Assembly (NCBI GenBank): GCA_036971615.1
Contig: JAYKKR010000006.1
Coordinates: 1,550,001 to 1,614,000 of the forward strand
Source of the DNA: Amyloporia xantha
Taxonomy: Eukaryota; Basidiomycota; Agaricomycetes; Polyporales; Adustoporiaceae
Direction: 5' to 3'
DNA length: 64,000 nt
The translations under genes and the position numbers were made by a program. Of the stretch, positions 43,718 to 55,048 are shown piece by piece (the first letter of the stretch is position 1; every line of letters begins with the position of its first letter). Under the pieces are notes generated by a model that was not told the origin of the DNA, searched no databases, and saw nothing but the letters and a program-made list of their open reading frames with translations.

Positions 43718-45672
43718 ATGTATTCAGTTGGACTGCTTGTTTTCCTCACGGCTTGTCTTCCAGAGACGACCGCATTCAAAATAGCCCTTGCTGTACCTTC
43801 TACCGTGTTTCTTCTTTGGCTTTCGCAATTGCTTTCACAGAATGAGGAAGATGACGAGCCAGCAACACTGCCAAAATGTCCGCTATCCGTGATTTCCCCA
43901 TTCTTTCGGTCACGGTTCGACTTCCTGACGCAAGGGTTTCAACTTACTGGGCAAAGTGTATATAAATTCAAGCTTTTTCAGGTAATTTAATTTCGCTATT
44001 CCAGTCAGAGCGACATGATGATGTTTTGAACGGCAGAAAACAGTTGTCGTACTCTCAGGTGCACCAGCCAGGAGGGAGTTTTTCCTCTCCAGGGATCTCG
44101 ACCTCACTTCAGGATTCAAAGCTTTATCCGGAGCGGTGCGCCTCATCGCCCTTTTCTTATGCGTCATCTTGGCCTCATGCGGAGTAGATACCAATGCTGC
44201 CAGGAGTCACAACGGATCTAAGCGGACGACAGACAGCCCTTATTCACAAACGGCTAGCGAGTGCTCAAAACAGTGATCGTTTATCACAACGTCAGTACCC
44301 ATCCCTGCGGTCATTCGTAACAGTTTGCCAATGTTTACTTCGCACCTCTGCAGTGATTCCAAAAATCCTGTATGATTCGTCTCAAATCATGCAATCTTGG
44401 GGACAGTCGGGTATGATTGATTCGTTTCGCCAAATACCCCAGGTAAGATATATTCCGAACAGCTCAGTGCATGTCTGCCCTCGAATTTTGATGGCATTCT
44501 GCGTATCTCAGCTTACATTCCAAACCAACGTACGAAGCCTCGCCCCTGCGGAACTAGCAGACGATCCAAAACTAGTCTCCCGCCTCAGGCAACTATACTA
44601 CACGCTTGATTCCGCAACAACGCCTGTCAGCGTACTGTTTCCTTGGATTCCCAGCCCAAGTACTATCAGGCGCCTATTCGCCACGAAGAGCATTTTCGAA
44701 ATTATCAGTACCATTGTCGACGCTAGAGCCCAGAGCACTATTCCAGGGGACGACACGCTTCAGTTGCTCCTCGATAACGGAGATGACAGGATGGTGATTG
44801 TGGGGGTGAGTAGCTCTGCGTGTGTTGCATTGCTGCATTGCTAACGATCCCCACAGTTTATTATGGGCCTTCTTATTGCAGGTGCCCGCTCAACCGGAGC
44901 TACTGGTGAGTTCTGGTTGTCCTCTGCAACAGGCAGTGCTGACGCCAGCGATATAGCGGCATGGCTTGTGACGTTCCTCGCGGGGCACCCCCAATATAAA
45001 GAGCGTGCCGTCCTCGAGCTGCAACATCTGCTCCTCCAACACAGCTCCGAGTCAAATGTTGCTCCCTCCGCTCATTCTCAATCTTCACCTTCTGTTCTCG
45101 CCAACCTCAGCGCAAACCTTGCCTCTACCCCCCTCGAGGCCTGGGAGACTCAAACGCCCGTCCTCGACGCGCTCATCCGCGAGACGCTCCGCTTGGCCGA
45201 GCCGCACACTGCGATGCGCATGAACATCGGACCAGACATGCAGATTGCGGGAAAGACTATACGTTCAGGGGCGTTTGTGGTGTATCCGTTCAGCGACGTC
45301 CATCTGAGCGCGGAGCTTTACCCCGACCCTTGGAAGTTCGATCCTGCCAGGCCGGAGAGCAACATGCCGTTCTCGTACGTCGGCTGGGGCGCGGGTGAGG
45401 TTATTTCTGTTTAGTATGATCGTGCGGTACTAAGAATCGCCTGGTCCTGTCGAGCAGGAAAGAACGTATGCCTAGGCCAGCGACTCGCAAAACTACAACT
45501 AAAGCTCATCACGGCTCTCATCGTGCTCGGCTTCGAAATCACGGCTACTGATTATGATGGAAAACCGCTGGCTGCACTTCCTCGGCCAGACTGGAATGAT
45601 ACCCTCGCGTGCAAGCCTACGGAAGGATCGTGCTACTTACGCTACGAACGGAAGTGCAGTCAGAAGCTCTGA
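43718..45672 (+). CDS. Cytochrome P450 monooxygenase
   Basis: Start at 43718 (CACCATG context): MYSVGLLVFLTACLPETTAF forms the ER signal anchor with a following hydrophobic run. Then come PLSVISPFFRSRFDFLTQGF, KTVVVLSGAPARREFFLSRD, ILYDSSQIMQSWGQSGMIDS, SLAPAELADDPKLVSRLRQL, ATTPVSVLFPWIPSPSTIRR and the I-helix FIMGLLIAGARSTGAT with AGxxxT-like bases. The K-helix ExxR is in LIRETLRLAEPHTAMR, the PERF-like region DPWKFDPARPES, and the haem loop YVGWGAG-KNVCLGQRLAKL, in which Cys is the axial ligand (FxxGxxxCxG). Stop at 45670-45672. About seven introns joined in frame where checked; length about 500 residues, normal. A microsomal oxidase; substrate unknown. The family number cannot be given without a comparison. 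No obvious biosynthetic cluster surrounds it. Confidence 0.9.
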
Positions 45673-45979
45673 CATTATACCAATGCGCACTGACGTCCAA
45701 AATAATCTTGATACCATTAGAAGTGAACAACTGTACTGTACTTGACACACTGCATGTACCGCGCGCATGTATAGATAGGCCCCCCAGCAGACTGCTCTGT
45801 ATATACCCCTTTCCGCCATCGCATATGCTACGGAATAAATGTAGACCTGAGTTTTGGCCATCTTGACCGCGGGTGCTTAGGCTGCATGCCTCATGTAAGC
45901 TGTCGACGAGTCCTCGATATGGTAGTGCGTGTTACAGCTGCCCAAGAAAAAGACCAGGACTGCTAGCGTAGAAACGAAC
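45673..45979. other. Intergenic region between convergent genes, nothing seen
   Basis: 307 bases between the P450 stop and the stop of the rrg9-like gene. No gene or clear terminator element was found. Confidence 0.5.
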
Positions 45980-46582
45980 TCATGTCATCGTCAGGCGGTC
46001 GTTCTTGCGCCTGCTCAGTTGTCCACTCTCCCTAGCCACGTCCCGCTGCTTCTGCATCTCCTCCAGTCGCCTCTGCACAATCCACTCCTCCTTATGGCGT
46101 CTCTCCCTCTCCGCGATGAGCATGCGCTTCTCGCGCGTCGGCTCCCACTTGCTCTTCAGGATCCTGCGCACCGCCTCGGGGCTGATCTTAAATTTTTCCG
46201 AAAGCATGGCTGTCGTGCACACCCCTGGATTCGTAGCATGCATCGAGCGCAGCCCGTCCATAGCTTCGCGCGTGAGCTTCCGAGGAGGCTGCCAGCCCTT
46301 TGGAAAGGCCTTCTTCATGGTTGAGCGATGCGTGGAGAATTCATGAGGGGTAGGGATTTTCGATGGTTTTCGACGGAAGGGGCGTGATGACTGAGACGTG
46401 GGTTCGTCGTGTAAGTTGTCTTCAACCTCTAATTCATGGATGTCAGGCTGGGCAACCTGGGGTGCTGGATGGCTGCCGGTGCGCCAATCCCGACGCTTCA
46501 GGCCTGAAACAGTGGAATAGAAACTGCGGAAAGCATCTGCAGCTGGGGAGGAGACTTTCAGAGCACGGACGACGGAGAACAT
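45980..46582 (-). CDS. Mitochondrial Rrg9/neugrin-like protein
   Basis: Single exon, 200 residues. Neugrin/Rrg9 family proteins act in mitochondria and are needed for mitochondrial genome maintenance or rRNA assembly. The start is taken at 46582 (MFSVVRALKVSSPAADAFRS), because that Met begins an amphipathic, Arg/Ser-rich presequence without acidic residues. The upstream in-frame Met at 46660 would add an unsuitable head. The conserved domain is FPKGWQPPRKLTREAMDGLR followed by HATNPGVCTTAMLSEKFKIS, PEAVRRILKSKWEPTREKRM. The tail is highly basic and coiled-coil-like (ERERRHKEEWIVQRRLEEMQ). The start is 217 bases from the divergent coactosin gene, so the two may share a promoter. Confidence 0.85.
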   Translation of the reverse strand: MFSVVRALKVSSPAADAFRSFYSTVSGLKRRDWRTGSHPAPQVAQPDIHELEVEDNLHDEPTSQSSRPFRRKPSKIPTPHEFSTHRSTMKKAFPKGWQPPRKLTREAMDGLRSMHATNPGVCTTAMLSEKFKISPEAVRRILKSKWEPTREKRMLIAERERRHKEEWIVQRRLEEMQKQRDVARESGQLSRRKNDRLTMT

Positions 46583-46798
46583 AGGGAATGCTGGAGGCGT
46601 GAATTGCGCCAATATTTTGCGTTGATCGTCACAAGAAATATTTCTATAAGTTACATACATGCCATATCTGGCAGTTATAAGTTTATCTGATCTCGAAAGT
46701 AGACGCTCACGCTACGCTCTCTCCCACCCGAGGCCATCTGCTGCTCCTTTCCGCTTCGTTTCCTCTGCTCGGGCACTGTCCTCTCCGTCGCTTTCGCC
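46583..46798. promoter_or_regulatory. Divergent promoter between rrg9 and coactosin genes
   Basis: 216 bases between the two starts. No classical TATA box within 40-100 bases of either start; the coactosin side is C/T-rich, so initiation may be dispersed. Confidence 0.5.
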
Positions 46799-47501
46799 AT
46801 GGCCGACCTCTCTGACCCGAAGATTGACGAAGGTGAGGCGATCGTCGGTCTTCCAGATCTTCAGGACTCCGTCTCGTGACACCGGATGCAATTGCAGCGT
46901 ACCAGGACGTCCGCTCAGACAAGACAGAGACGAACTGGTTGCTTCTGGATTATGAGGTTCGGACCGAGCCATTCTCGCGCTGTTTTCTGGCTCCTAACGC
47001 GAGGAATATATATCCCGGTCGTGGTCATCATGGCGGTAGTCGGACCGTTCGGACAAGCTACAGCTGACGTCGACCGGGTCTGGAGGTCTCACTGAGCTCC
47101 GAGAGCACTTAGACGACACGAAGGCGTCGTACGCGTACGTGCGCGTCCAGTATGCTAACGACAAGGAGTCTAAGAGGGAGAAATTTATCTACGTCGTGTG
47201 GATCGGGCCTGGCTGCAAGGTCATGCGCAAGGCCAAGGTACGCGTCTCGTTCGATGACTCCGCGTGCTAGATGGCTCACGCTCGATCCACGCTCGATCCC
47301 CGTAGATTTCGGTGCACTCGGCAGACGTGAAGTCGGTCCTGCGCGTGTACTCCATCGAGGTGCCCGCCCGGGAGAAGGACGACCTCAAGGAGGAGCCCAT
47401 CGTCGTTCGATTGAGAAAGGTGCGCCCACACGTTCGTATACGCACTACGCTTACAGAGGATGCTTCGTCAGGCCGGCGGTGCGAGCTACGACGGAGTTTG
47501 A
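46799..47501 (+). CDS. Coactosin (ADF-homology actin-binding protein)
   Basis: Five exons (46799-46832, 46898-46956, 47040-47237, 47306-47419, 47472-47501) give exactly 144 residues. A single ADF-H domain that binds F-actin and interferes with capping. Sequence: MADLSDPKIDEAYQDVRSDK, TETNWLLLDYESDRSDKLQL, STGSGGLTELREHLDDTKAS, YAYVRVQYANDKESKREKFI, YVVWIGPGCKVMRKAKISVH, SADVKSVLRVYSIEVPAREK, VVRLRKAGGASYDGV. WIGPGCKVMRKAK and the ending RLRKAGGASYDG are coactosin signatures, including the Lys thought to contact actin. All phases agree, and the size matches the family (about 142-146). It is cytoskeletal, so expected in the cytoplasm and hyphal tips. No oddities. Confidence 0.95.
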
Positions 47502-48709
47502 CAAAGGCTGGACTGTTGCTGTCTGGGGATCTCTTGTTGTCTTTTCTTGTTTTCAGCTACCTCTGTATCATACACGGTTCGGCATCGTGCAAGCCAGTAC
47601 TGCCGCTGTGCAGAAATTTGTCGAGCACCTGTCAGTGCAGGTGCATTGCGTTCTGAGGGCCCTTCTTATACGACACCGCGTGCTAGACGAAATCCACTCC
47701 ACAACAGTGCGTGTTCAGCTGTGTGTTTTCATCCTGACCTGACGCCCAAGTTGTCAACAATACAAATAGCAGCTTATCTCTGTGAAGGGCCAGAAGTGCA
47801 TCTTTTTTAATTCTACCTGGGCCTAGGGCTTCGAAGCACAGCAGCGTGCAGTCAAGGTTCATGAATGTACGCAAGAAATGTGCGTTCTAGGAGGTTTGTA
47901 ACGACACATGTCTCGCTAGATGATGGACGGTCTTGCGATAATGGCGTATCGTGAGCGATGCTATTCAGTAGTTTCAGCGAACGTGCATGTGCATGATACT
48001 TTTCGCCATTCGACCAACTTGCCGAACTGTGATTGTCGTTCGAGTGGCATGCCTGGAGTGTCGCCACTGATTACGACTGGCTGCTTTCGTGCGGGATGAG
48101 TAACAGCTGAAGTTGCTCATTGTAAAGATGCCATGGTCAAGCTGGTTCTAGAGAGAGTTTGAAAGCCGCTCGTCCCATTGACTTTGGTGTTCGGCACGCT
48201 GAACAAAGTGCTTGAAGGAAGTTGAGTCCATGTTATTGGATTTTTAGTACTCTACTGACAAGGAACTCGAAACATGTCGCGGCCTGCAACAATACTTTAG
48301 TATATGCGGATCTCCTTACAGCCCGAACTCCATTGATCGGACTCACTCTGTACACTGGATAGTCGGTGGCATCGAGATGTGCCGTGCCCGAGGACTGTTC
48401 CGCTGACTCACTTGGCTTCATTACATGAGATCTAAGCGAGCAATGAGCGAGAGCAAGATGCAACCCGTCTTCTGAATTTCAGTAAGTAGAAGCCGACCAA
48501 GATAGAGTTCATGCTTCGAGTTTCAGCTGCGCCCATTGCAGTTCAAGTTCTTGCTATCGACTTGCGTACGAATGATGCATTATGACGACTGAAGGCATGG
48601 ATAGCTTCTGGAGAAGAACAGAAGTGTCTTGTCTCTCTTTATGGTGCCCGCACGGATTTTAGAGCTTCTACACATATCAAATCCGCGTGATGTGTTCTGC
48701 CAGCGGCTC
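47502..48709. other. Intergenic region, upstream part of the first MDR gene
   Basis: The first 1 kb has no recognised gene. From about 48545 the DNA matches the upstream regions of MDR copies 5 and 6 (for example the block at 48545-48660 against 57975-58080 and 61320-61430), so the promoter-side duplication starts here. Confidence 0.5.
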
Positions 48710-49139
48710 GACATAAGATAGGCCCAAGTCATTCTCGACTACTATGGTCACGATGTGACAATCACGTGCATGGCCCAGATAACTATTTGTCTCGTGCCTA
48801 TTTACATGATAACGGGTAGTTATGCAGTAGTTATGGTGGCAAAAAGCTGATTTTGAGTCGCAACAAAGGGCTTATTCTCATATATGCAGCTTACATAAGC
48901 AGCAAGGTCAGACAGCTCGCGATCCTATTGCGTTGGATGGAGGCCCTTATTCGCAATTCGGTCACCATCAATCTTTAGGGAACACATTTCCACCCAGTCT
49001 GATGGTACCCGAATTTTATTTAATGTCATTTGACTTCACATTTTGATTCTTTCGTACTTTCTCTCTGCCAAACTGGTGTAAGCGTGACAGCCACAGGTCA
49101 CGTGAAGTAGTCGAGAATGACTTGGGCCTATCTTACGTC
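48710..49139. mobile_element. MITE-like element with 34-bp terminal inverted repeats
   Basis: 48710-48743 and 49106-49139 are inverted repeats matching at 33 of 34 positions (ends gac(a/g)taagataggcccaagt.. and their complement). The 430-bp element is AT-rich inside and has no open frame, as expected for a non-autonomous DNA transposon. No clear target duplication was found. The related DNA upstream of copies 5 and 6 lacks this insert; about 60 bases differ at the site. Confidence 0.7.
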
Positions 49140-49657
49140 AAGTGATCGAGGTGGTTCGTTTCCAAACATTTCCTTCATGACAGCGTTGTTGATGTCGATC
49201 AGTCCCACTTGCTCGACTACAAGTTGACCACAGAGTATGATCTAAAATACAGCGGTCGTTTGCGAGTTATAGACGTGGTGAAAACTTGTTGTCGAGCAGA
49301 GGATAACAGCGGATGTATAGCTTTGTAATCCATGTCTTACTCGCTGACTCAAGGCACTTGTGCCCTGATCCTTATTCAGCAAACGTCGTCATTTGTGCCC
49401 ATAATCTGCACACGACATCCCACGCTACGTGAACTTTCTCTATTCGCCTTCGATCTCGCGTCGGTTTGGACTCTGGAGGCCTGACCAGACACATCTCAGA
49501 TCGCATCTGCGGCAAAACGATCTCCAAGACTGAGAGAACGATATGTCAGAAATGCACTCGAGGATAAAAGGGCACGCTCCGTGACCTTGTGTGGCAGTTA
49601 CCCACCTCCCCTCACCTCCCCCTCATCTAACGAACCCGAAACAGATTCTCAACTGCA
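49140..49657 (+). promoter_or_regulatory. Promoter of MDR copy 1
   Basis: Contains the 19-bp motif GCCTTCGATCTCGCGTCGG at 49446-49464 and the TATA-type block aggataaaag at 49561-49570, 88 bases before the start. Both recur in front of other copies of the array. Confidence 0.7.
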
Positions 49658-50942
49658 ATGGCCCAGCAGAAAGCAGTCCTCCTCCCAAAGGCCAAGGGTG
49701 ACTTCATCATTGGCTCTATTCCCGTTCCCAAGCCAGGCCCGGGTGAGATCCTCCTCAAAGTACAGGCCACGGCCTTGAACCCGGTGGACTGGAAGATCCA
49801 GGCGTATGACTTCTTCATCGACAAGTTCCCCGCCGTGCTCGGCACTGATCTGTCGGGTACCGTCGAGGAACTCGGCCAGGGCGTGACAGGATTCGCGAAG
49901 GGCGACAGAGTGTAAGTCGATCGACGCAACCGTGCCCTTGATAGGAATCAGGCGTGCTGATCGCCACGCTAGCTTCACTCAGGGTGTTCTCAACGTCTCT
50001 GAGCACTGCTCGTTCCAGCAATATGCCCTTGCGAACGCAGACGTGACGGCCAAGGTTAGTGATTTGTCTTCAACGTATAATCGGAAACGCTAAACCTCTT
50101 ACCTGACTAGGTACCAAGCAATATCTCATTTGAAGAGGCCTCCACTATTCCTCTTGGCCTTGCGACGGCCGCCGTTGGCCTGTACAACAAGACCGGCAGT
50201 GTGGGCTTGACCCCTCCATGGGAAGCGGGCGGTCAGGGGAAGTACCAGAACAAGCCGTTCGTCCTCTTCGGCGGTGCGAGTTCAGTCGGCCAATATGGTA
50301 CGCGTCTCGCCCCCATCCTCCACCTGTCCCCGAAACAGCCCCTCATCGATCATCCCGCCTGACAGCGCTCCAGCTTGCCAAGCTCTCAGGTTTCAGCCCT
50401 ATCATCGCCACCGCGTCCCTGCACAACGCATCGTACCTCAAGGAACTCGGCGCGACGCACGTACTTGACCGCAACCTCTCCGCCGACGCAATCCGCGCGG
50501 AGGTCGCGAAGATCACGTCTGCCCCGGTCGAGGTCGCGTATGACGCCGTCTCCACGGCAGACACCCAGAATGCCGCCTACAGCCTCCTGGCTCCCGGCGG
50601 GGCGGTAGTGATCGTTCTGCAGAACGCGGTCGATGAGGGGAAGCAGAGCAGCGACAAGCGCATCGTGCACGTCTTTGGGAATGTCAACGCGCCGCAGAAC
50701 CGCGCCCTGGGTGTGAGTCTGTACTCGCAGCTGACGACGTTGCTGGCAGATGGCTCGCTCAAGGTGCGTGGTCACTGGAGACACTGTCGAAGCGGTGAAC
50801 TGATGTATTCTGGGGTGTTAATTAGCCTAACCGCGTGGAGGTGCTCCCGAACGGATTGCAGGGCATCATCAGCGGTTTGGAGAAACTCAGGGGCGGCGTT
50901 AGCAACGTGAAGCTTGTCGCGCGTCCTCAGGAAACGGTATGA
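49658..50942 (+). CDS. MDR-family enoyl/quinone-type reductase, tandem copy 1
   Basis: Five exons, about 348 residues. An NADPH-dependent medium-chain dehydrogenase/reductase without zinc ligands, of the group with fungal trans-enoyl reductases (LovC/ToxD-like). Exon 1 MAQQKAVLLPKAKGDFIIGS, PGPGEILLKVQATALNPVDW, VEELGQGVTGFAKGDRV (GroES-like half). Exon 2 FTQGVLNVSEHCSFQQYALA. Exon 3 VPSNISFEEASTIPLGLAT, LTPPWEAGG.. and the Rossmann motif VLFGGASSVGQY. Exon 4 LQLAKLSGFSPIIATAS, LKELGATHVLDRNLSADAIR, APGGAVVIVLQNAV. Exon 5 NRVEVLPNGLQGIISGLEKL, stop 50940-50942. There are no Cys clusters, so no structural zinc. The GroES and nucleotide-binding halves are complete, so this copy looks functional. 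The substrate is unknown, and no polyketide synthase is nearby. Confidence 0.9.
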
Positions 50943-51612
50943 GCCATGCATAGCCTGCATGTGAAAGGTATGAGTGGAAAATCTGACTCTCGCCAACCCG
51001 GATGCTAGCGCTATTAGGCTGGAGGTGTTTGATCATGGGTTGATATCGTGTTGCGCAGCTAAAAAAATCTTCTGTACACTAATGTATTTGTATCGTGCAA
51101 ATCGTTCCCGTCGACCTGCCTGCCATGCCAGTGAACGATCGGAGACAGCATGTCACCTAGCCAATCAGCAAGTGATTTAATTTTAGGGTGGCTTGCGACC
51201 GTTTGTCAGCGAGTCGATCCATCGATTCGATTCAGCTGAACGAGCTCTCGAACTTCTCCGTATCATTTCTGAGTCGATTTTCGAGTTGGACTCGACTCGG
51301 CGATCGCACGAGACACAGTGCCCGTGTACATATTTTTGGGAGCTCGAGGGGCCTTGCACTCTGGGCAACCCTGCACCCAGACTCAGTGCCCCAAACACCA
51401 TTGCTGTTGTCGTACGTACACAGTATACGCCTTCGATCTCGCGTCGGTAAGCGCCCGATCGTATCTGCGACAGAATAATCTCCGAGGCTGCGATCTCCGA
51501 GACTGATATGTCAGAAATGCACTCGAGGATAAAAGGGCACGCTCTAGGGCTTCAGAGAACTCACTTTAGCTCCCCTCTCATCTAACGGACCCGGAATAGA
51601 CTGTCGATTAAA
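50943..51612 (+). promoter_or_regulatory. Promoter of MDR copy 2
   Basis: 19-bp motif at 51429-51447 (identical to copy 1) and aggataaaag at 51526-51535, about 78 bases before the start. The rest is diverged spacer. Confidence 0.65.
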
Positions 51613-52896
51613 ATGGCCCAGCAGAAAGCAGTTCTTCTCATGAAGGCGAAGGGCGACTTCGTCGTTGGCACGATCCCTGTTCCCAAACCGGGCCCGGGTG
51701 AGATTCTCGTCAAAGTGCAGGCCACCGCCCTGAACCCGGCGGACTGGAAGATCCAGGCGTACGACTTCTTCGTCGACAAGTTTCCTGCCGTGATCGGCTT
51801 TGATCTGGCGGGCACCGTCGAGGAACTCGGCCAGGGCGTTTCAGCATTCGCGAAGGGCGACAGAGTGTAAGCTCGACGCAATCGTATCCTTGACCGGAAC
51901 TAAATTTGCTCATTTCTATCTTAGCCTCGCTCAGGGTGTTCCAAATGCCGGTTCTGGTTCTGAGTACGGCTCATTCCAGCAGTATGTCCTCGCCAGTGCA
52001 GACGTGACAGCCAAGGTTAGTGATTCGTTTGACGCATCAGCGGAACCGCTAAAATTCTTGGCCTTACCAGGTACCAAGCAACATCTCATTTGAAGAAGCA
52101 TCCACCGTTCCTTCTGGCGTCGTGACGGCCGCTGTAGGTCTGTACAACAAGGCCGGTGGTGTTGACTTGACCCCTCCATGGGAGGCAGGCGGCCGAGGGA
52201 AGTATCAGGGCAAGCCGTTCGTCGTATTCGGCGGTGCGAGCTCAGTCGGTCAATACAGTATGTATTTCACTCTCATCTTCCACATTTCCCTGAGGCAGCA
52301 CCTCATCTCGCATGACAGCAATCCAATTTGCGAAGCTCTCCGGCTTCAGTCCAATCATCGTGACGGCATCTTCGCACAATGCGGCGTACCTCAAAGAGCT
52401 GGGCGCGACTCACGTCATCGATCGCAGCCTCTCCGCGGACGCCATCCGCGCTGAGGCCGCGAAGATCACGTCAGCACCGGTCGAGGTCGTGTATGACGCC
52501 ATTTCCGAGGCAGACACGCAGAACGCCGCGTACGACCTCGTAGCGCCGGGTGGTGTGCTGGTGATAGTCCTTCAAAACGCGATCGACGAGGCGAAGCGGG
52601 GTAGCGACAAGCGCATCGAGCATGTCTCCGGGATTGCCACCGCGTCGTCGAACCTCGCCCTGAGTGTGAGCCTGTACTCCAAGCTGACAACATTGTTGGC
52701 AGACGGCTCGATCAAGGTTTGTGCTCACAGTGCAGACACTGCGGAAGTGGTGAACTGATGTCTTCCCGGTGTCAACTAGCCTAACCGTGTGGAGGTGCTC
52801 CCGAACGGGTTGCACGGTGTCATTAGCGGTTTGAAGAAACTGAAGGGCGGTGTGAGCAACGTGAAGCTTGTGGCACACCCCCAGGAAACGGTCTAA
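51613..52896 (+). CDS. MDR-family reductase, tandem copy 2
   Basis: Same five-exon structure. Exon 1 MAQQKAVLLMKAKGDFVVGT to FPAVIGFDLAGTVEELGQGV. Exon 2 LAQGVPNAGSGSEYGSFQQY. Exon 3 VPSNISFEEASTVPSGVVT and FVVFGGASSVGQY. Exon 4 TIQFAKLSGFSPIIVTASSH through VAPGGVLVIVLQNAIDEAKR. Exon 5 NRVEVLPNGLHGVISGLKKL, stop 52894-52896. No break or frame change was found, so it is probably active. Differences from copy 1 are mostly in the residues around the active-site cleft and the exon-2 insert. Same strand as all other copies. Confidence 0.9.
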
Positions 52897-53760
52897 ATTG
52901 TACATGGTCACTGGTGCATCATTGCATGTGGAAGGTATGAGTCGAACCATCAACGTATGGCTCTCACCAACCCGAATGGTATTAGGCTGGAAGTTCCTGA
53001 TCTTGTGGTATTACCCGTTGACAGTGTCACGCAGCTAGGAATCTCTGTACTCTAGTAATGTATTTGTATCGTGCAAGCCGGTCACGTCCATGTCCTCGCT
53101 GCAGAGCAAGCGGTGACTGGAGCACCAGTCAATGAGTTGCAACCTCCAGCGCTGATGATCAGGATCTTCTAGCATGGCAGGCTAATGCCGAGGCAGTCTG
53201 TCGATCTCGAGGCAACTTTTCTACAGCTAGGAGTACCCCCGGCCGATAGTGTTCGATCCTACGAGCTGAGTGGAATTGAGTGGAGGCGTCATATCTAATC
53301 AGCAATTGCGGTTTAGGCTGGTTTGTCAGTGAGTTGTCGAGCTTTCCGAATCGGTTTGTCGGTTCGAGTAATAGGCCGAACCGGTTCGATACTAGGACTT
53401 CGGTAGAATTAGACCCGACTCAGTTGCGACCCAGCAATTAATAGCGCCTGTGTACATAACTTTGACCCTTATTAGCCTGAGAAGTACTGCATTCTGGACT
53501 CACCCACAGGTGATCCAATGCTCCGTGCACTACTGCTGCGTATACCGCATGCGTTCGCGTTAGTAAGTGCGTCCGCCGCGTCGCCGCGTCGCCGCGTCAT
53601 CCCCCCCGATCATATCTGCGACAGAATAATCCCCGAGGCTGCCGAGACTCACATGTCAAAAATGCATTCGAGGATTAAAAGGCGCACTAGGTACATGCAT
53701 TTCAGCCACTCAGTTAGCTCTCGTCCCATCTAACGAACTCGAAACAATTTCTCAACCACT
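52897..53760 (+). promoter_or_regulatory. Promoter of MDR copy 3
   Basis: Block aggattaaaa at 53671-53680, 81 bases before the start, is a one-base variant of the shared TATA block. The 19-bp motif is not intact here; a CG-rich tract of cgtcgcc repeats stands at 53575-53600 instead. It also has directly repeated 'gtttgtcagtgagtt'-like bases near 53322. Confidence 0.5.
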
Positions 53761-55048
53761 ATGGCCCAGCAGAAAGCGGTCCTCCTTACAAAGGCCAAGG
53801 GCGACTTCATCATCGGCACGACTGCCGTTCCCAAACCAGGCCCGGGTGAGATCCTCGTCAAAGTGCAGGCCGCCGCCCTGAACCCAGCGGACTGGAAGAT
53901 CCAGGCATATGACTTCCTCGTCGAAAAGTACCCTGCCGTGCTCGGCGCTGATCTGGCGGGCACCATCGAGGAACTTGGCCAGGGCGTGACAGGATTCGCG
54001 AAGGGCGACAGAGTGTAAGTCAATCGGCGTAGCCATGCCCTTGATGTGAATTAACTTTTCTCATTGTCATGCCAGCCTCGCTCAGGGTGTTCCTAATGTC
54101 ACTTCTGAGTACGGCGCTTTCCAGCAGTATGCCCTCGCCAATGCAGAAGTGACAGCCAAGGTTAGTGCTTTCTCTTCAACATATAATCGGAACCGCTAAA
54201 CGTCGTGGCCTCACTAGGTACCAAGCAACATCTCCATTGAAGAGGCCTCCACCGTTCCTTCTGGCGTCGTGACAGCTGCGGTAGGCCTTTACAACAAGAC
54301 CGGCGGTGTTGGCTTAACCCCTCCATGGGAGGAAGGCGGCCGAGGGAAGTATCAGGGGAAGCCAATCGTCGTCTTCGGCGGTGCGAGCTCAGTCGGACAA
54401 TACAGTACGCGTTTTGCTCTGTCACCCTCCACATCTCGTTGAGACAGCCGCTCATATCTCATAAATAGCACTCCAGCTTGCTAAGCTCTCGGGCTTCAGC
54501 CCAATCATCGCCACCGCGTCTCCGCACAACGCGGCGTATCTCAAGGAGCTCGGCGCTACGCACGTCATCGACCGCAGCCTCTCTGCAGACGCAATCCGCG
54601 CTGAGGTCGCGAAGATCACGTCAGCATCGGTCGAGGTCGCGTATGACGCCATCTCCGAAGCAGACACGCAGAACGCCGCGTACGACCTCGTAGCGCCGGG
54701 TGGTACGGTAGTTATCGTCCTCCGGAACGCGATCGACGAGGCGAAGCGGGGTAGCGATAAGCGTATTGAACACGTCTATGGGATGGCCATCGCTCCGCCA
54801 AACCTCGCCCTAGGCGTGAGCCTGTACTCCAAGCTGACAACATTGTTGGCAGATGGATCGATCAAGGTTCGTGGTCCCTGTGCGGACACTGCCGAAGCGG
54901 GTAGCTGATGTCTTCTCGGTATGTTAACTAGCCTAACCGCGTGGAGGTGCTCCCGAACGGGCTGCAGGGCATCATCAGCGGTGTGGAGAAACTCAAGAGC
55001 GGTGTGAGCAACGTGAAGCTTGTTGCACACCCTCAGGAAACGATCTAA
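53761..55048 (+). CDS. MDR-family reductase, tandem copy 3
   Basis: Five exons, all frames intact. Exon 1 MAQQKAVLLTKAKGDFIIGT, VPKPGPGEILVKVQAAALNP, YPAVLGADLAGTIEELGQGV. Exon 2 LAQGVPNVTSEYGAFQQYAL. Exon 3 VPSNISIEEASTVPSGVVTA and IVVFGGASSVGQY. Exon 4 TLQLAKLSGFSPIIATASPH, THVIDRSLSADAIRAEVAKI, GGTVVIVLRNAIDEAKRGSD. Exon 5 NRVEVLPNGLQGIISGVEKL, stop 55046-55048. Closest to copies 2 and 5. It has the nucleotide-binding glycines of the family and no zinc site. Expected cytosolic. Confidence 0.9.
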
